A stretch of 64,000 bases of DNA. Origin: Riptortus pedestris. Lineage: Eukaryota; Arthropoda; Insecta; Hemiptera; Alydidae. The stretch is from contig CM032233.1 of assembly GCA_019009955.1 (NCBI GenBank), positions 84,700,001 through 84,764,000 on the forward strand. The letters run 5' to 3'. Numbering within the stretch: the first letter of the stretch is position 1; each line of letters begins with the position of its first letter. Of this stretch, positions 10,437 to 22,845 are shown piece by piece. The translations under genes and the position numbers were made by a program. The notes below the pieces were generated by a model. It was not told where the DNA came from, did not search any database, and saw nothing but the letters and a program-made list of their open reading frames with translations.

Positions 10437-10582
10437 AACTCCAGTCGAGGCTAAAGCTGCTTGAGAGCTATCTATTCATTCCCTGTAAAGGCTTTGTAAG
10501 GATAGGAATTGAGTAACATGAGAGTACAACCTATACATTTTACGTTTGACTTATCTTGAAGAGTGTTATTGAGAATTAAAAA

Positions 10583-10950
10583 AGTCCACCACGCAGGGGC
10601 TGCGCTAAGCAGATTTCCCACTTGAGTCACGTATTTGTATTTACCTCAAAACGTAAAACTTCAACGAGAACAATATTTGATATTTAGACTTCAGATAATG
10701 TGATTCATAATATAACAGCAATATAAATTCCCCCTCTAAACCCCCGAAAGTTGGATTTCAGTCATTAACTAACTTAATCTTTAGTTTTACATAAATTTTT
10801 TAACTATCATGTTTGGTGACGATCAAACAAAAATTACGACCGCTAGAGCGTTAACTCATTTTCGTCATCTCCTGTGTAGGGTCGATGGACATTTGAGGAC
10901 ATTTTTTCGAAAATCGTGTCATGAGTCTAACCTTAGGGGAAATTTGCTAA
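10583..10950 (+). mobile_element. AGCAG-family short subtype b copy
   Basis: Both ends are present: AGTCCACCACGCAGGGGCTG and CCTTAGGGGAAATTTGCTAA. Part of the core and the whole TA tract are deleted, so GAGCGTTAAC joins directly to CTCATTTTCGTCATCTCC. It shows that the TA tract is dispensable. Confidence 0.88.
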
Positions 10951-11767
10951 AAAGGAGGTCACCCCCCCCCCCCTCCTAATTTCAAAAGTAGAAATGAAAA
11001 GGTTTGTAGTATTTCAGCCTATTTTTTCAATTGTAATACATTTAATGGCCAATCTGAGCATGATTGTACTCAACGTTTAGCATATATAAACACTTTTGAC
11101 GTTGGTGTCCACTTCTGTATATGACATGGAAGAGGCTGGAGCTGAAATCGCGTGATTAGCCATTACTGCAATTTGGATGATTATTTTTTGGTAGGTATCT
11201 TCATAGGTTATACGTGAATCATTTGAAACTTGATTTATTACCATTATAAGTACTAGGGGTATGGAGAAATGCCAACTAAACTTGTTCCTTCATAATAATG
11301 GTATAGGGCAGACCGCAGAGAGTTTTGCATAATCTTTACGAAACCGTAAACCTTTTACTGCTGCTGGTGTATTTAAGAGCAGCTGTGTGGCAGGGTGAGG
11401 CTTCCCTTTCCTCGGAACACTACCCTTCAGAGTAATTATTTAGGATTAGAGGGGAAGGGTTGAAGCTGGGAGTGAGGGCCTGTATTGGTCCAGCCCTAGT
11501 ATCTGCACGTGTTTGCATTTATTGCCCCCTTCCCTTCCGTGTTTACCTAAGAACCATTTCACTTTGATAGCAGGTGGTACACCCTACTTCGAGATTAGTA
11601 AACCACTAGAATTGCCCATACCGTTACAGGAGGCCGTTTAATCCGATTTAGCTTAACGTTAATTAATACCTCCATAGGTGACTCCGGATAGGGTAACTTT
11701 TATTCAGAATGATAACTCTTGGTTTATTCTCAACTTGTATAATAAGTATAATGAATTGTTAAGTAAA
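10951..11767. other. Unassigned, less AT-rich stretch
   Basis: Composition at 11330-11660 is more balanced than in neighbouring repeats. No transposon match, no ORF with recognisable domain. Confidence 0.4.
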
Positions 11768-12316
11768 AAAAAGGGGTTGTGTAAACTAAGCAGATTTCCC
11801 ACGTGAAGTTTTACAATGGAGAAATCTGCTTAATAATAACAGTAGTAGTAAGGAATCTCTAAACCTATTCACGAGGGACGAACAGTTATGGAAAAATATC
11901 TCGGTTAATATTCAAGATACAGATTAAATGTATAGAATAATATTCATAGTAAATTTAATTTGCAATAAGATTGATTCTATAGAATATTTCGATCCGACGC
12001 ATAATAACGGAGATATTTCGAATTTTCAAAAATCCTCTCCCTCTAACCCCCCCTCCCACTAGTCCGATTTCAGCCATTAACGAAGTTGATCTTTCTTTTT
12101 ACATAAAACGATTAAATTTTGAGTTTGGTAACGGTCAAACAAAAATTGCGACCGCTAGAGCGTTAACAGACAAATAAATATATATATATAATTTTGAACG
12201 GACCTCATTTTCGTCATTTCCTGGATAGAATCGATGGGCATTCGAAAACATTTTTTTGAAAATCGCGTCATGAGTACGACCTCAATAGCTGATTTCCCTT
12301 GAGGGAAATCTGCTAA
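11768..12316 (+). mobile_element. AGCAG-family subtype a copy
   Basis: The 5' end is shortened to AGGGGTTGTGTAAAC, then CTAAGCAGATTTCCC and the mate GAGAAATCTGCTTA, which together can form a 12-bp stem. Shared core and short TA tract follow, with a well preserved 3' end, GATTTCCCTTGAGGGAAATC then TGCTAA. Confidence 0.88.
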
Positions 12317-12383
12317 TATTGTTAAATCACATTGAAAATTTATTACCTATTAAAGACATTTGATGAGTGTCGTGCAACTAAAA

Positions 12384-12455
12384 AGTCCATCACGTAGGGG
12401 CTGCTTAAACTAAGGAAATTACAGATTTGCAATAGATAAATCTACTTACTGGTAG
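12384..12455 (+). mobile_element. AGCAG-family 5' end fragment
   Basis: AGTCCATCACGTAGGGGCTG and a degenerate ATAGATAAATCTACTTA. It lies 70 bases after the 3' terminus of the previous copy, in the same orientation. Confidence 0.7.
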
Positions 12456-12504
12456 CACTTAAAACCACCATGAATATTAAGTTATTTTTATATATTATAT
12501 TATT

Positions 12505-12562
12505 AAATGCCAAATATTGTTTTCATTGAACTTCTACTTTGTGAGATATATTCAAATACGTT
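12505..12562 (-). mobile_element. AGCAG-family b-core fragment (minus strand)
   Basis: GCCAAATATTGTTTTCATTG and AACTTCTACTTTGTGAGATA are the reverse complement of the b leader. Confidence 0.7.
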
Positions 12563-12892
12563 ATGTTGACCCCCCCCCCTTCTTTTGTTCATGGACTACT
12601 AAAATTTGAGACTGCTAAAAATTATTCTGATTCATTATAATACTAGACATAGTACACAGTTTTCAATGAAATTAATTTGTATTCAGATATGTTTCAGTAA
12701 TTCTTTTTCTTTCCAGTCTAGTATTTTTCTATCTCTTCAGCTCTCAGAGGTTGGCAGACGTGTTTTTTTTTTTACAATTCGGACGCTTTCCATTGGGAGG
12801 TTATTAAAATTGACTGAAAGATTTCTCATTACCGTTTGTAGTTATTCACTGAATATTCAAGGTGATGTTAAGTGTCTGTTACCAGTACGTAG

Positions 12893-12935
12893 ACTTATCT
12901 ATTGTAAAACTTCACTTGGGAAATCTGCTTACTTT
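12893..12935 (-). mobile_element. AGCAG-family 5' fragment (minus strand)
   Basis: TATTGTAAAACTTCACTTGG followed by GAAATCTGCTTACTTTA matches the subtype a 5' end in reverse. Confidence 0.75.
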
Positions 12936-13085
12936 ATAAATATATTGCCAGTGTAGTTAAATTAAGGCCATCAGTATTAGTTTTATAGTATAAGCATCAT
13001 TTTCCCCTATTTTTTCTGTAAGTTAATTTTTCTGTTGCCTTTTTCAATATATATGTAATATTTTTTATTTAAAAAAAAAAAAAAA

Positions 13086-13535
13086 AGTCCGTCACGCCAA
13101 AGCTGCGTTAACTAAGCAGATTTCCCACGAGAGTCACGTATATGCATTGATCTCAAAACGTAAATGTTCAATGATAACAATGTTTGGTATTCAGGTTTAA
13201 ATGAACTCCTTCATAATATAAGAGAATATTGTTAATGTGAGATGAGTAGGAGTGGGGGTTTGCTGAAGATAATACTAATAATGCAAATATCTCAGTTAAC
13301 ACTCAAGATTGTTAAAACATGTACATAACAACATGTATAGAACATTATATTTGCAACGAGAAGAATTTTCGAAACTCTCCCTCTCTAATCCCCTCTCCTC
13401 CTGTTCCGATTTCAGCCGTTAACGAAGTTGATCTTTCTTTTTGTAGAAAACGATTATATACCAAGTTTGGTAGAGATAAGACAAACTTGGCGACCGCTAG
13501 AGCGGTAACAGACAAATATATATATATATATATAT
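13086..13535 (+). mobile_element. AGCAG-family subtype b copy, truncated at its TA tract
   Basis: Starts AGTCCGTCACGCCAAAGCTG after a run of A. The b core and shared core are present to GCGACCGCTAGAGCGGTAAC and a short TA tract (13518-13532), where homology stops. Another TA tract next to TTTGTCTGTTA at 14007-14046 looks like a reversed remnant, so the 470 bases between may be an insertion or the trace of an inversion. Confidence 0.85.
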
Positions 13536-14002
13536 TAAAAGGTTAAAAGAATTTTATTATCTAAAATATTAACAAATAATAATTTACAATAGAAGTAAAT
13601 ACAATTTTTCAAGCTTATTGGCTTTTTTAAATATTCCACATTACTTATATCTATTTTTATTCTAAAATCTAAATGTATAATAAGGGAAAAAAATACAAAA
13701 AAATAAAAACCCAAATACAGAAATAAATAAAAATTCTCAATTACAGAACGGTTAAAAGTAATACAGAAAAACTATAGAAGAACTATAAAGATACACAGCA
13801 GAATATAAATTTGTACAGAAAAAAATAAAAGCTCTTCAGAGAAATTAAAATGTTATGTGCTTAAGTCTCTTATATTTGTAATTCTTGTAATTTAAACTAC
13901 TATAACTATAATTAACTATATCAGCAATATGCTGATACTTACTATTTTGACATGCATCGAAAAAGTGTTCTGCTTACTTAGTTATGTACTCATTTATTGT
14001 GG

Positions 14003-14040
<38 letters not shown>

Positions 14041-15004
14041 CTGTTATATATAAATTTGCTAAAAGAAGTTCTGCGAATGATTTTTTTCTGAATTTATTAT
14101 TTTGACTGTTGTTTTTTTTATGGTTGCGTTAAATCATTTAATTTTTATTATCGTTTCTGTTGAGCCAAGATAGTATTTTTTTTTTTAAATCCAAAAACTT
14201 GTTATTAATTACATATAATCAATAATTGTATCATAAAATAACTAATAAGGATTAATACAATGATATAAGTGGAGCCCCAATTGCATGGAAATAATCCTGT
14301 AAGCAATTGTAAATGAAAAATAACCGTGCTATTGTGTCTTCCCTCAAAAACTGTGTTAGACTCCAAGAACTCCCCCCCCCCAAGAGTATTTCTTAGCCCA
14401 CCAAGAAAATTTACGCCCATCAATTTCCTTCTTGTAACATATGAAATACATTTCGTAATGTGTGACTTAAATTAAACATTTTATGATTTATTTATTATAC
14501 TAGATTCTAGTAAATTGTTGTTTACTACTTTTCGTTTCCGTCTAATAATGCAAATTCGCAGTATCAAAGAAGTTTGAATAAAGTATGAAATTGTATTTTA
14601 CCTGATGGGCACTACTTTGAATAGGATCCATTTGATATTCATGAATACATGTGGATGTTCTCAGAAATAGAACATTTCCATGCATTTATCTACGGTCGTA
14701 ATCTTTACTTTCCTCATTTCTTATTTATCTTACTACCTCCAATTACAAATATAAGTTTGTATTTCATATTTTTTTAAAGTTAACTCACAGTTTGCTAGGC
14801 TTATCAGATTGACGAGGTTGACACTGAGGACGTTCTGGGAAGTCAAAATCGGTGTGGGCGACACGGATAAGATGCAATGACCTAACGCTGGTAGGTACCA
14901 CCTCTACTCGGTAACAATCCGGCGAAGAAGAATTAATCATGGTAATAAAAGGAATATACAAGCCACGTATCGAATGCAGGCGAAGTAAGCATTCAAGTAG
15001 AACA
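13536..15004. other. AT-rich non-coding stretch with a TA tract at 14007-14037
   Basis: Contains TA repeat followed by ATTTGTCTGTTA, the reverse of the usual AGCAG sequence just upstream of its TA tract. Nothing else recognised; the 72-codon minus ORF (14205-14423) has no known domain. Confidence 0.45.
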
Positions 15005-15290
15005 AGTCCGTCACGCAGAGGCTGCGTAAATTAAGCAGATTTCCTACGCCCTGGATAACACAGTACTCATCTCATTTCACCAAAAGTAGAAGTGGGAGTT
15101 TAATGAAGGTAGCAAAATACGAAAGTACGAAAAATTCGCATAATATTTGGAGCTATGAATAAAACTATAGAACAAAAATTGCAGAACAAGATTGACTACA
15201 TTATATTTTTCGATCCGATACATAACAACGGAGATATTTCGAATTTTCGAACTCCACCTCTGGTCCCATTTCTCCCATTTACGAATATAT
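15005..15290 (+). mobile_element. AGCAG-family subtype c 5' half
   Basis: AGTCCGTCACGCAGAGGCTG, CTAAGCAGATTT-like motif, c leader with internal deletion (AAAGTAGAAGTGGGAGTTTA), CGATCCGATACATAACAACG, GGAGATATTTCGAATTTTCG. No 3' module. Confidence 0.85.
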
Positions 15291-16840
15291 GATTATTAAC
15301 AAGAAAATAAAAGCGTTAAAGCGCAAAATATTACCATGTCAACTTTTAAAACTTCTAGTTAAATCGTTAAACCGTCCACGCCATTGTATGTCTCAAACTC
15401 AGTTATTATACAGCGTCACATTTTTAAAAATATTTTTCGATTGAGTTGCATAATATTATCTTAAGAAACAAGGTCATATCTTTGAAGAAAGTGGTGTTAC
15501 GGCGTATTTGTGAAAGGTTCCTGACATAATATGTATGACATTTAATGTTTTTATTAGGCCGTAAAATGTTTTGGGGTTGCTTATATTTTATTTTTCTATG
15601 TGAGAATGAACTAAAAATTTCTTGTTTATTTACAGGTAAGCCTTCCTGTATAAATGAGCAGAAGCTGTAGCGTAAGGTAATTATAGTATTTCCTAAAATT
15701 ATTCACAAATAAAACATTTACCAAAATCTGGAATATGAATAATAATAACAAGAATAATTGTATAGATGTATATTTATGGTTTATCTTATGGGGATGTGAA
15801 AAAAAAAATCGTAATGAATTGGGATTCTACAGAAGATGCCAGGAAGAAGTACTTACTACTTAGAAAAAACAAGGCTCAATTCTACAACTATTCAATCATA
15901 ATTTTAAATAATTAAAATACAATACAGAATTCAATATATTTAACTAAAGCCAATAAAAATACGTATCTCATATTTCAAAAACTAACCATTTACTAACAAA
16001 TAAAGATAAATGTTGTCTCGTGTGAATATGACATAGAGGGTTTATGGTTTTCCTTGAGAATTGTTGGTGTAAGGTTTTTTTTTTCAAGCACAATATAATT
16101 TATAAATTAGCTAAGCACAACATGTAAAAGATAAAAATAACCATTTATAAATATTATGCAGTCCCATTATCCAGAAATTCCTCAAAAACGGTTCCCATGC
16201 ACTAAACTAATGCATTCTATATATTTTGAGCTGCGTTGTCTTTAGATTTTTATTTATTGAAGATAAATATGGATTTATTCTCATGTCAACAAAGCAAAAT
16301 TAAATTTGGAGATTGTTCTTATTTCAATAAATACATTTATTTGAAAAGAAAAGAAATATTAAAATCGATTCCCCATTTAGTTGATACATTCATAAATCAG
16401 TTGCAAGGTCTACTGAAACTTGTATATTTTCAAATAAGATTAATTGTATTAGGCTACAGACGGCACTCACTGGAAGAGCAGGGGGTGAAAAGCGCTCCGC
16501 CTCTTCACTGAATGTTCACAAGTTAAAAAAAAAAAAAAAAGTTGTCTGAAGGGTATCCTGCACGACATACTGTTCAGTTCAGTTAATCTCGAGCGTAAAG
16601 AAATGTAAATGAGACAAATTAAAAGAGCTGAGTACAAATGCACACCAGCCAGTGTGTTCATCTAAACACCTTCTGTCAGGGAGATGGCTTGCCACTCAAT
16701 CAGCTGTCCTTTGAAAACAGTGGTTGCGATGACAGGCAATTATTTCAACGGAATATTCTGAATTGGACTAACCTATGCTGGAAGGTCCACAAAAGAATGA
16801 AAATTTCAAATGATTATTAAAAATAATTTTTATTTCTCTA
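15291..16840. other. AT-rich non-coding stretch
   Basis: Nothing recognised. Small ORFs at 16236-16511, 16467-16661 and 16638-16820 have no identifiable domain. Confidence 0.45.
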
Positions 16841-18071
16841 CTATAGAACGTTTCACTTCGAGATGGCAGTATGTATTTTCAATGGGGTGCTCTGTCTCCC
16901 TCTTGCATATGCCTCGCTAGATAGCTCTGTCCTCCTCCCTCCGTGCGGCGTTGCCGCTATATCTCAAAGTTGTCCAATTTTTACGGGAAAAATTCTGTAA
17001 CGTTCAGAATTTATCGCTCCATCTGCCTATGCTAAAAATTTATCAAGAAAATAAAATCTGTTTTTGCAATTAATTGTTTTTTGTCCATTTTTTACATAAA
17101 ATTTTTAATGGAAATTCTTGTTTCTCTCGTCACTGTGATCTTATTTTTTAAGATATTAGTTTGATATTCGACATGAAGTTAGTATATATTATCTTTATTC
17201 GTAGCAAGGAACAATTTTTTTTTCAACGACATTCCTTTCCATGTTTTTGCCATAATAAAAATAAAAATTGAGAAATCCTATTTTTAAAAAGTAGCCTGCG
17301 GGGAATTTCCGTTCTATAATTGTTTATTAAGTTTTGTTATACTCCTTTTAAAGAGGACAATTCAAATTTAAATTTTTGAAGCCTCCTCCGAACATTATGG
17401 GACGCTGACAACTGATGCAATTAATGTTTATATGTTGTGGGAGCGTCGCGGCACGGCGGCAGGAGGAGAGCTGGACCCCCCCCCCGGCTCTCTCCCGCCC
17501 GCTCTCCCGTTCTTTCTTATAACTATCTATTCTACCATGATTATTTAAAAAGCCTCAACTCAGAAATTGTAAATTTTACTGGGAAACACTTTTTTTATTA
17601 ATCTTTTTAATGTGATTTGAAGTTAATAACTTAAATATATCTTTCAAAATGTAATTTTCGACAAAAATTGGAGTTAAGGCCTTTTATAAACTGAGAGCAA
17701 TAGAGGACTGTGAACAAACAGGATTGGGATGATTATTTATAACAATAATATTAATATATATCTTTAATCCATTAATAATTATTCATTATAATCATAATTA
17801 TAGTTGCATAATTAAAAAATAAAACCATTTTAATCAAAGAAATTCCTAATAAAAATCTTTAATGACCTTCAAAAATGTCTATTGAAAGCAACTTAATTTT
17901 AGAGTATCTAATTTCTTAGCCCATCTGCCAAGGAGAAGAAGCCTATTAAATTTAACGTTTAAAGAAAAAACTATCCATTTAGATTATTGGCCAAAATAGT
18001 CAAAATCTTAAGTATGCTTCATGCCTAACAATCAAAACAAAAAGCACGAAAATGTAATATTATATTAGGTG

Positions 18072-20210
18072 CTATATAAAAACATCAGTACTTGTTTCTT
18101 CGTCTGACAGAGGTTCAACTCCGCTCATTCCTTGCGAGTCCGTAAGCGATTGAGTGGAGGATCCTGACGTCGACCCCAGTCTTATTATGAAAGGCTCTAA
18201 ATCGTCTTGTATCTCATCTGCCTACCACATCGCCTCCTCTATTTTTTAACATGTTCCGCGTAATTCTGCCAATTTTCTTTTGACTTTCTCATAGCCTTCC
18301 CTTATCAATGCTGCCATTTCATTCTTTTGAAACCGGGTATTGTTCATGGCTACATAGTGCTTCACTTGAGCCCACACAAGTTCTATTGGATTTAACTCGC
18401 AATGGTAAGGTGGCAACCGTAGAACTTGACAGTTACTTCTTTCGGCCATAGTGTCTACTCTGTACGTAATTTACTTGGTTTTGTGAAAGTTCACTAATTC
18501 CAGCAAGTCCCTCTTTAAGCTGTCCGCTTCAAATGATATATATTTAGATTCCAGCCATTCCTGAAGCTCTTTCTTAGTGTTTTTGGACGATGGGATTTGT
18601 TCTTGGCGCCGAGAATGGTACGAAGCGTTGTCCATAACAATTACGGTCCCTTCAGGAACATTTGGGAGTAGCTGTTCTTGAAACCACTTTTCGAAACATT
18701 CACCATCCATTTCCTCGTGGGCATCTGCTGTATTTTTTTTACATAAGAATGTAAACTCTGCTCCGCAGACGAACCCTTGCTCGCCTCCAGCATTAACCAG
18801 CGCAAATCTCGGTCCTCGTGCTGTGGGTTGCTTCAGACCAGCAGATAGACCTGCGAGAAATGCGTCTCGAGCCGACGAAATAGTTTTGTCCCTCCATGTA
18901 CTCGTAATAGTGTGCCCAACGTTGACCCACGTCTCGTCAAGGTATACAACATACAGTCCATCTGCTCTTGCTTTCCGGATACTTCGTAAATATTTATGCC
19001 TCCACGAAATCAACTCATCTTTCTCAGTTAGTAACGCGTTGTTCTTTCTTTTTTCGAAGGCAAAACCAATATCGACGAGTGTCCTATACAGTGTTGTTCG
19101 AGAAATTTAGGCAAATCTTCATCCGATTTCATGTTGGTTAATAATAAATTCAAAGTCGGGGGAATGTTCTGGAAATAAAAGCTGTGAACCTTCTGGCGGA
19201 TAGCCGATAATACAAAAGAATCATACTTGACTAATCGAGAATCCTTTCTTTGAACTTTTAGACATTTTCTTTTCTTTGTGGGAGTTGTGAATGGGCCTTG
19301 GCTGCTTCTTTTAATTATCCTATAAACAGTTCGCTTTGAAACTCCCGTGGCATTACATGTTTCGTTCACAGCTTTGTTCACAGTGTAATTCCGTCTGAAG
19401 TAGTTATATACGTTGAAATCTATACCTTGCTCTTTGCTGCGAAGTTGTTCCCCCTGTTTTCGCACAACATATAAACATTAATTGCATCAGTTGTAATCGA
19501 CCCATAATGTTCGGAGGAGGCTCAAAAATAAATTTGAACTGTCCTTTTTAAAAGGATTATGACAAAACATAATAAACTATTATAGAACGAAAATTCCCCG
19601 CAGGCTACTTTTTTAAAATTGGATTTCACAATTTTTATTTTTATTATGGAAAAAACATGATAAGGAATGACATTTTAAAAAAAATTGTTCCTTGTAACGA
19701 ATATAGATAACATAAACTAACTTCGTATAGAATTTCAAACAAATATCTTAAAAAATATGATCGCAGTGACGAGAGAAACAAGAATTTCCATTAAATTTTT
19801 TAGGTAAAAAATTGGCACAATACAATTTATTTCGATTGTGTATCTTGTTTTGTTGATTTATTCTTAGTATAGGCCGATAGAATATTAAAGCTGTGAACCT
19901 TCTGGCGGATAGCCGATAATACAAAAGAATCATACTTGACTAATCGAGAATCCTTTCTTTGAACTTTTAGACATTTTCTTTTCTTTGTGGGAGTTGTGAA
20001 TGGGCCTTGGCTGCTTCTTTTAATTATCCTATAAACAGTTCGCTTTGAAACTCCCGTGGCATTACATGTTTCGTTCACAGCTTTGTTCACAGTGTAATTC
20101 CGTCTGAAGTAGTTATATACGTTGAAATCTATACCTTGCTCTTTGCTGCGAAGTTGTTCCCCCTGTTTTCGTCGCTTTTGAACTGCTGATGAAGTTCCAG
20201 GTTCAGCCAT
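18072..20210 (-). pseudogene. DD82E (Sailor-like) transposase, disrupted
   Basis: The start is MAEPGTSSAVQKRRKQGEQL from an ATG at 20210. Next comes a helix-turn-helix region (YNYFRRNYTVNKAVNETCNA, TGVSKRTVYRIIKRSSQGPF) that occurs twice (19887-20160 and 19190-19465) because of a duplication. The catalytic half at 18471-19013 has YLDETWVNVGHT (first D), VIVMDNASYHSRRQ (second D), and after an in-frame TAA, LRLPPYHCELNPIELVWAQVK at 18246-18449 (the E). By my count 82 residues, including the stop codon position, separate the second D from the E. That spacing defines the DD82E/Sailor group. Two more in-frame stops precede an acidic tail (LSDEETSTDVFI) ending at 18072. The defects are three stops and one duplication, so decay is recent. 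Confidence 0.88.
19187..19886 (-). repeat. Duplicated segment inside the Sailor-like element
   Basis: The N-terminal coding block (19190-19465) and an inner terminal-repeat block (19466-19886) recur, nearly identical, as 19887-20171 and 20849-21278. The junctions lie at CCCTGTTTTCG/CACAACATAT (19461-19470) and at GATAGAATATTAAAGCTGTG near 19885. The extra copy lacks the 5' end of the gene and the GC-rich block, so a tandem duplication with a deletion explains it. Confidence 0.8.
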
Positions 20211-21390
20211 CTTCAACGAAAATCGGATGCGCAACTAAATGTCCTAACCCTTATACGAAATCCTATCGGATTGTTATCACAAATAGATGACCAAAAAAAT
20301 TGAAAGGACTACTTGTAAAACTTCACTGAACTGGATGTGTACTTGGCAAATGCATAAACTGTAATGATCATATTTGCTGTAAGGAAGCTTGCTTATTGAC
20401 TCCGAGAGGGTCAAATGTTGTCCCAAACAGGTAGGGGGAATAACCCCGTGGGTAATACTCCATCACTGGCCAACGCATCAACCCTTGATCAGCAGGTATA
20501 ACTAAAGGACCATTGTATTGTAAAACAAGAATGTCATGTTAAGGAAAGAGAGAATTATTAGAAATATGTTTCCATACTTACATTAGGTGTTATTTAAAAA
20601 AATGTAAACGTTTGGAGAACAATGTATTCTAAACATTATTTTGCCATCCTCCTGACAACTTTGAAAGAAAATAACATTATCACAGAAGCACAAAAAAATT
20701 TTGAAAATAATAAAATACCAAACCATAGAGTAACTTGTCGTTTTATTATTAAACTGAAATTTGTATGCAGGCTTGGGTAGCTGAACGGCAGAGCAGGCGG
20801 GAGAGAGCCAGGGGGTCCAGCTCTCCTCTTGCCGCCGCGCCGCGACGCTCGCACAACATATAAACATTAATTGCATCAGTTGTAATCGACCCATAATGTT
20901 CGGAGGAGGCTCAAAAATAAATTTGAACTGTCCTTTTTAAAAGGATTATGACAAAACATAATAAACTATTATAGAACGAAAATTCCCCGCAGGCTACTTT
21001 TTTATAATTGGATTTCACAATTTTTATTTTTATTATGGAAAAAACATGATAAGGAATGACATTTTAAAAAAAATTGTTCCTTGTAACGAATATAGATAAC
21101 ATAAACTAACTTCGTATAGAATTTCAAACACATATCTTAAAAAATATGATCGCAGTGACGAGAGAAACAAGAATTTCCATTAAATTTTTTAGGTAAAAAA
21201 TTGGCACAATACAATTTATTTCGATTGTGTATCTTGTTTTGTTGATTTATTCTTAGTATAGGCCGATAGAAGATTAAATTCTGCACATTTCAGAATTTTT
21301 CCCGAGTTTTTCAGAAATTTGGCGGATTTGAGTGAGATTTGGCAACAGCGCACGAGATCTACTGCCATCTCGAAGTGAAACGCGCTATAG

Positions 21391-22756
21391 TTTCGCGTTC
21401 ATATGCGCCTCATCTGGAGAAGTTCTACAACAAAAATGAAACTAAACTAACGGCTACATCTTCGTATAGAAGAAAGAAATGTAAGCAAGAGAAGGATAAA
21501 AGAGAATATGTACACCACAAAAGATAGAAATACGGTGATAAATAAGAATACAGAGATAAAACATGTGAACTATATATATTTTAATTTATTAGAAACTTTA
21601 AAGTGATAGTTGATCTATTATAAATTTCTCGTTTACTATTTATACCACACTTTATAAGGGATTATCTATATATTTTTATTTCGTGAAATATCGATATAAA
21701 TCAGCTGACTTGAAAGAATATGACTTAAAATTATCTGTGGGTCAGTTCAATATTTGGGAAATCATAGCCTCAGCATTTGCTGTAAGACGGACATTTATTT
21801 TTTAAAACTAAAATATATATTTTCACCCTTTCATCATGAATTCATCTACCTTTAACGTATAGTATTATCTCATTTCTCCACAGGGCTTCAACAGATGGAC
21901 TAGTCTAAAAATAAATAATCAAGAGACTAGCTCCTTCCTCACGTAACTTGTAACAGGGAATGATGTTATTCAAGAACAGCAGGATGTCCTTCTTATTTCC
22001 GCTTGGGGTTGATGCTCGTATTTAATTATATATTTTAGTTACGTCTCCGAGGAAAGTTATTACAATCCTGATTTAAATTTGTACTTAACATGTAAGCTTA
22101 TATTTATTAAGAAATTCGTTGGTTTAGTTCAACTCAAGTATTTCTGCCTACTTTTAACTAACTTGTAAAAATATTATGATATAGTACAATTGTTCTATAT
22201 ATTTTTCTGTAACTAAATCATGAACGGAGTTATTTACATTTATTCTTTTCCAAGTTCTGCTACTTAAGTACATAAAGACGTTCTAATTTTATTAGCAGAC
22301 TTGCGTCAATGGGAAATTATTTATTGACGATGTACACAATTTCTTCAAATGACAACGAATCCTACATATATGCCCAGTACTCACAATGTTCATTTTATCA
22401 TTACAAAAACCGATATTCTAACGTTTCATGGCCAACTAATGATCAAGGCTCATGAGCTCTGAGGCTTTAAATCAAATTTAAGGTGTCAGATCAAAATATG
22501 ATTTAAAAAACTTTAAAATAAAGCAATGCCCTACAATTGTCTATTTAGACCTTTACTGTAACTGAAATGTTAAAGGAGCTTAATGTGCTTTGATTGCTGG
22601 CTGATCGGCTACGTCACAGGGCGCTTTCGATGCAGAGACATCATTGTTAAGCCTCTCGAAAGTTTTACTGGAGAGATTTGACAATGGTATGGTATAACTG
22701 GCGGGAACAAACTACTAATTTATATTAGGAAAGTTAATAGCTTTTTCGATATACTT
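21391..22756. other. AT-rich non-coding stretch
   Basis: No repeat or gene recognised. The 62-codon ORF at 21339-21527 starts inside the transposon end and is incidental. Confidence 0.45.
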
Positions 22757-22845
22757 CCTTCACGTAGGAAATCTGTTTAGTTTAAGCTACCTTAAGGAAA
22801 TCTGCTATTGAGGTTGTACTCCTGACGCGATTTTCGTGATGAAGC
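22757..22845 (-). mobile_element. AGCAG-family 5' end abutting a 3' end (minus strand)
   Basis: CTTCACGTAGGAAATCTGTT and TAGTTTAAGC (reverse of a 5' end) are followed within a few bases by CCTTAAGGAAATCTGCTATT and GAGGTTGTACTCCTGACGCG (reverse of a 3' end). Read along the element strand, a 3' terminus runs directly into a 5' terminus, as at a circle or tandem junction. Both ends are truncated. Confidence 0.75.

Larger units (their letters stand above)
16841..21390 (-). mobile_element. 4.5-kb IS630/Tc1/mariner-type transposon with long inverted repeats (DD82E, Sailor-like)
   Basis: The ends are inverted copies: CGTTTCACTTCGAGATGGCA at 16849 on the plus strand and the same motif on the minus strand ending near 21382, each preceded by CTATAG. 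Similarity continues inward for about 550-600 bases: left to about 17510, right from about 20784. Shared blocks include ATGGAAATTCTTGTTTCTCT and CCTCCTCCGAACATTATGGG, and a GC-rich block near 17447-17511 mirrors 20784-20850. A transposase on the minus strand lies between. TA at both outer edges could be the target duplication, but the exact boundary is ambiguous. A segment with the inner right repeat plus the start of the transposase is duplicated internally (19187-19886 versus 19887-21280). Confidence 0.85.

Noticed and set aside
18823..19110. 95-codon plus-strand ORF
   Set aside because: Antisense shadow of the DD82E transposase.
20583..20894. Two overlapping minus-strand ORFs of 103 and 72 codons
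   Set aside because: They cover the GC-rich inner end and the leader of the Sailor-like element; no domain, and they lie upstream of its real start.
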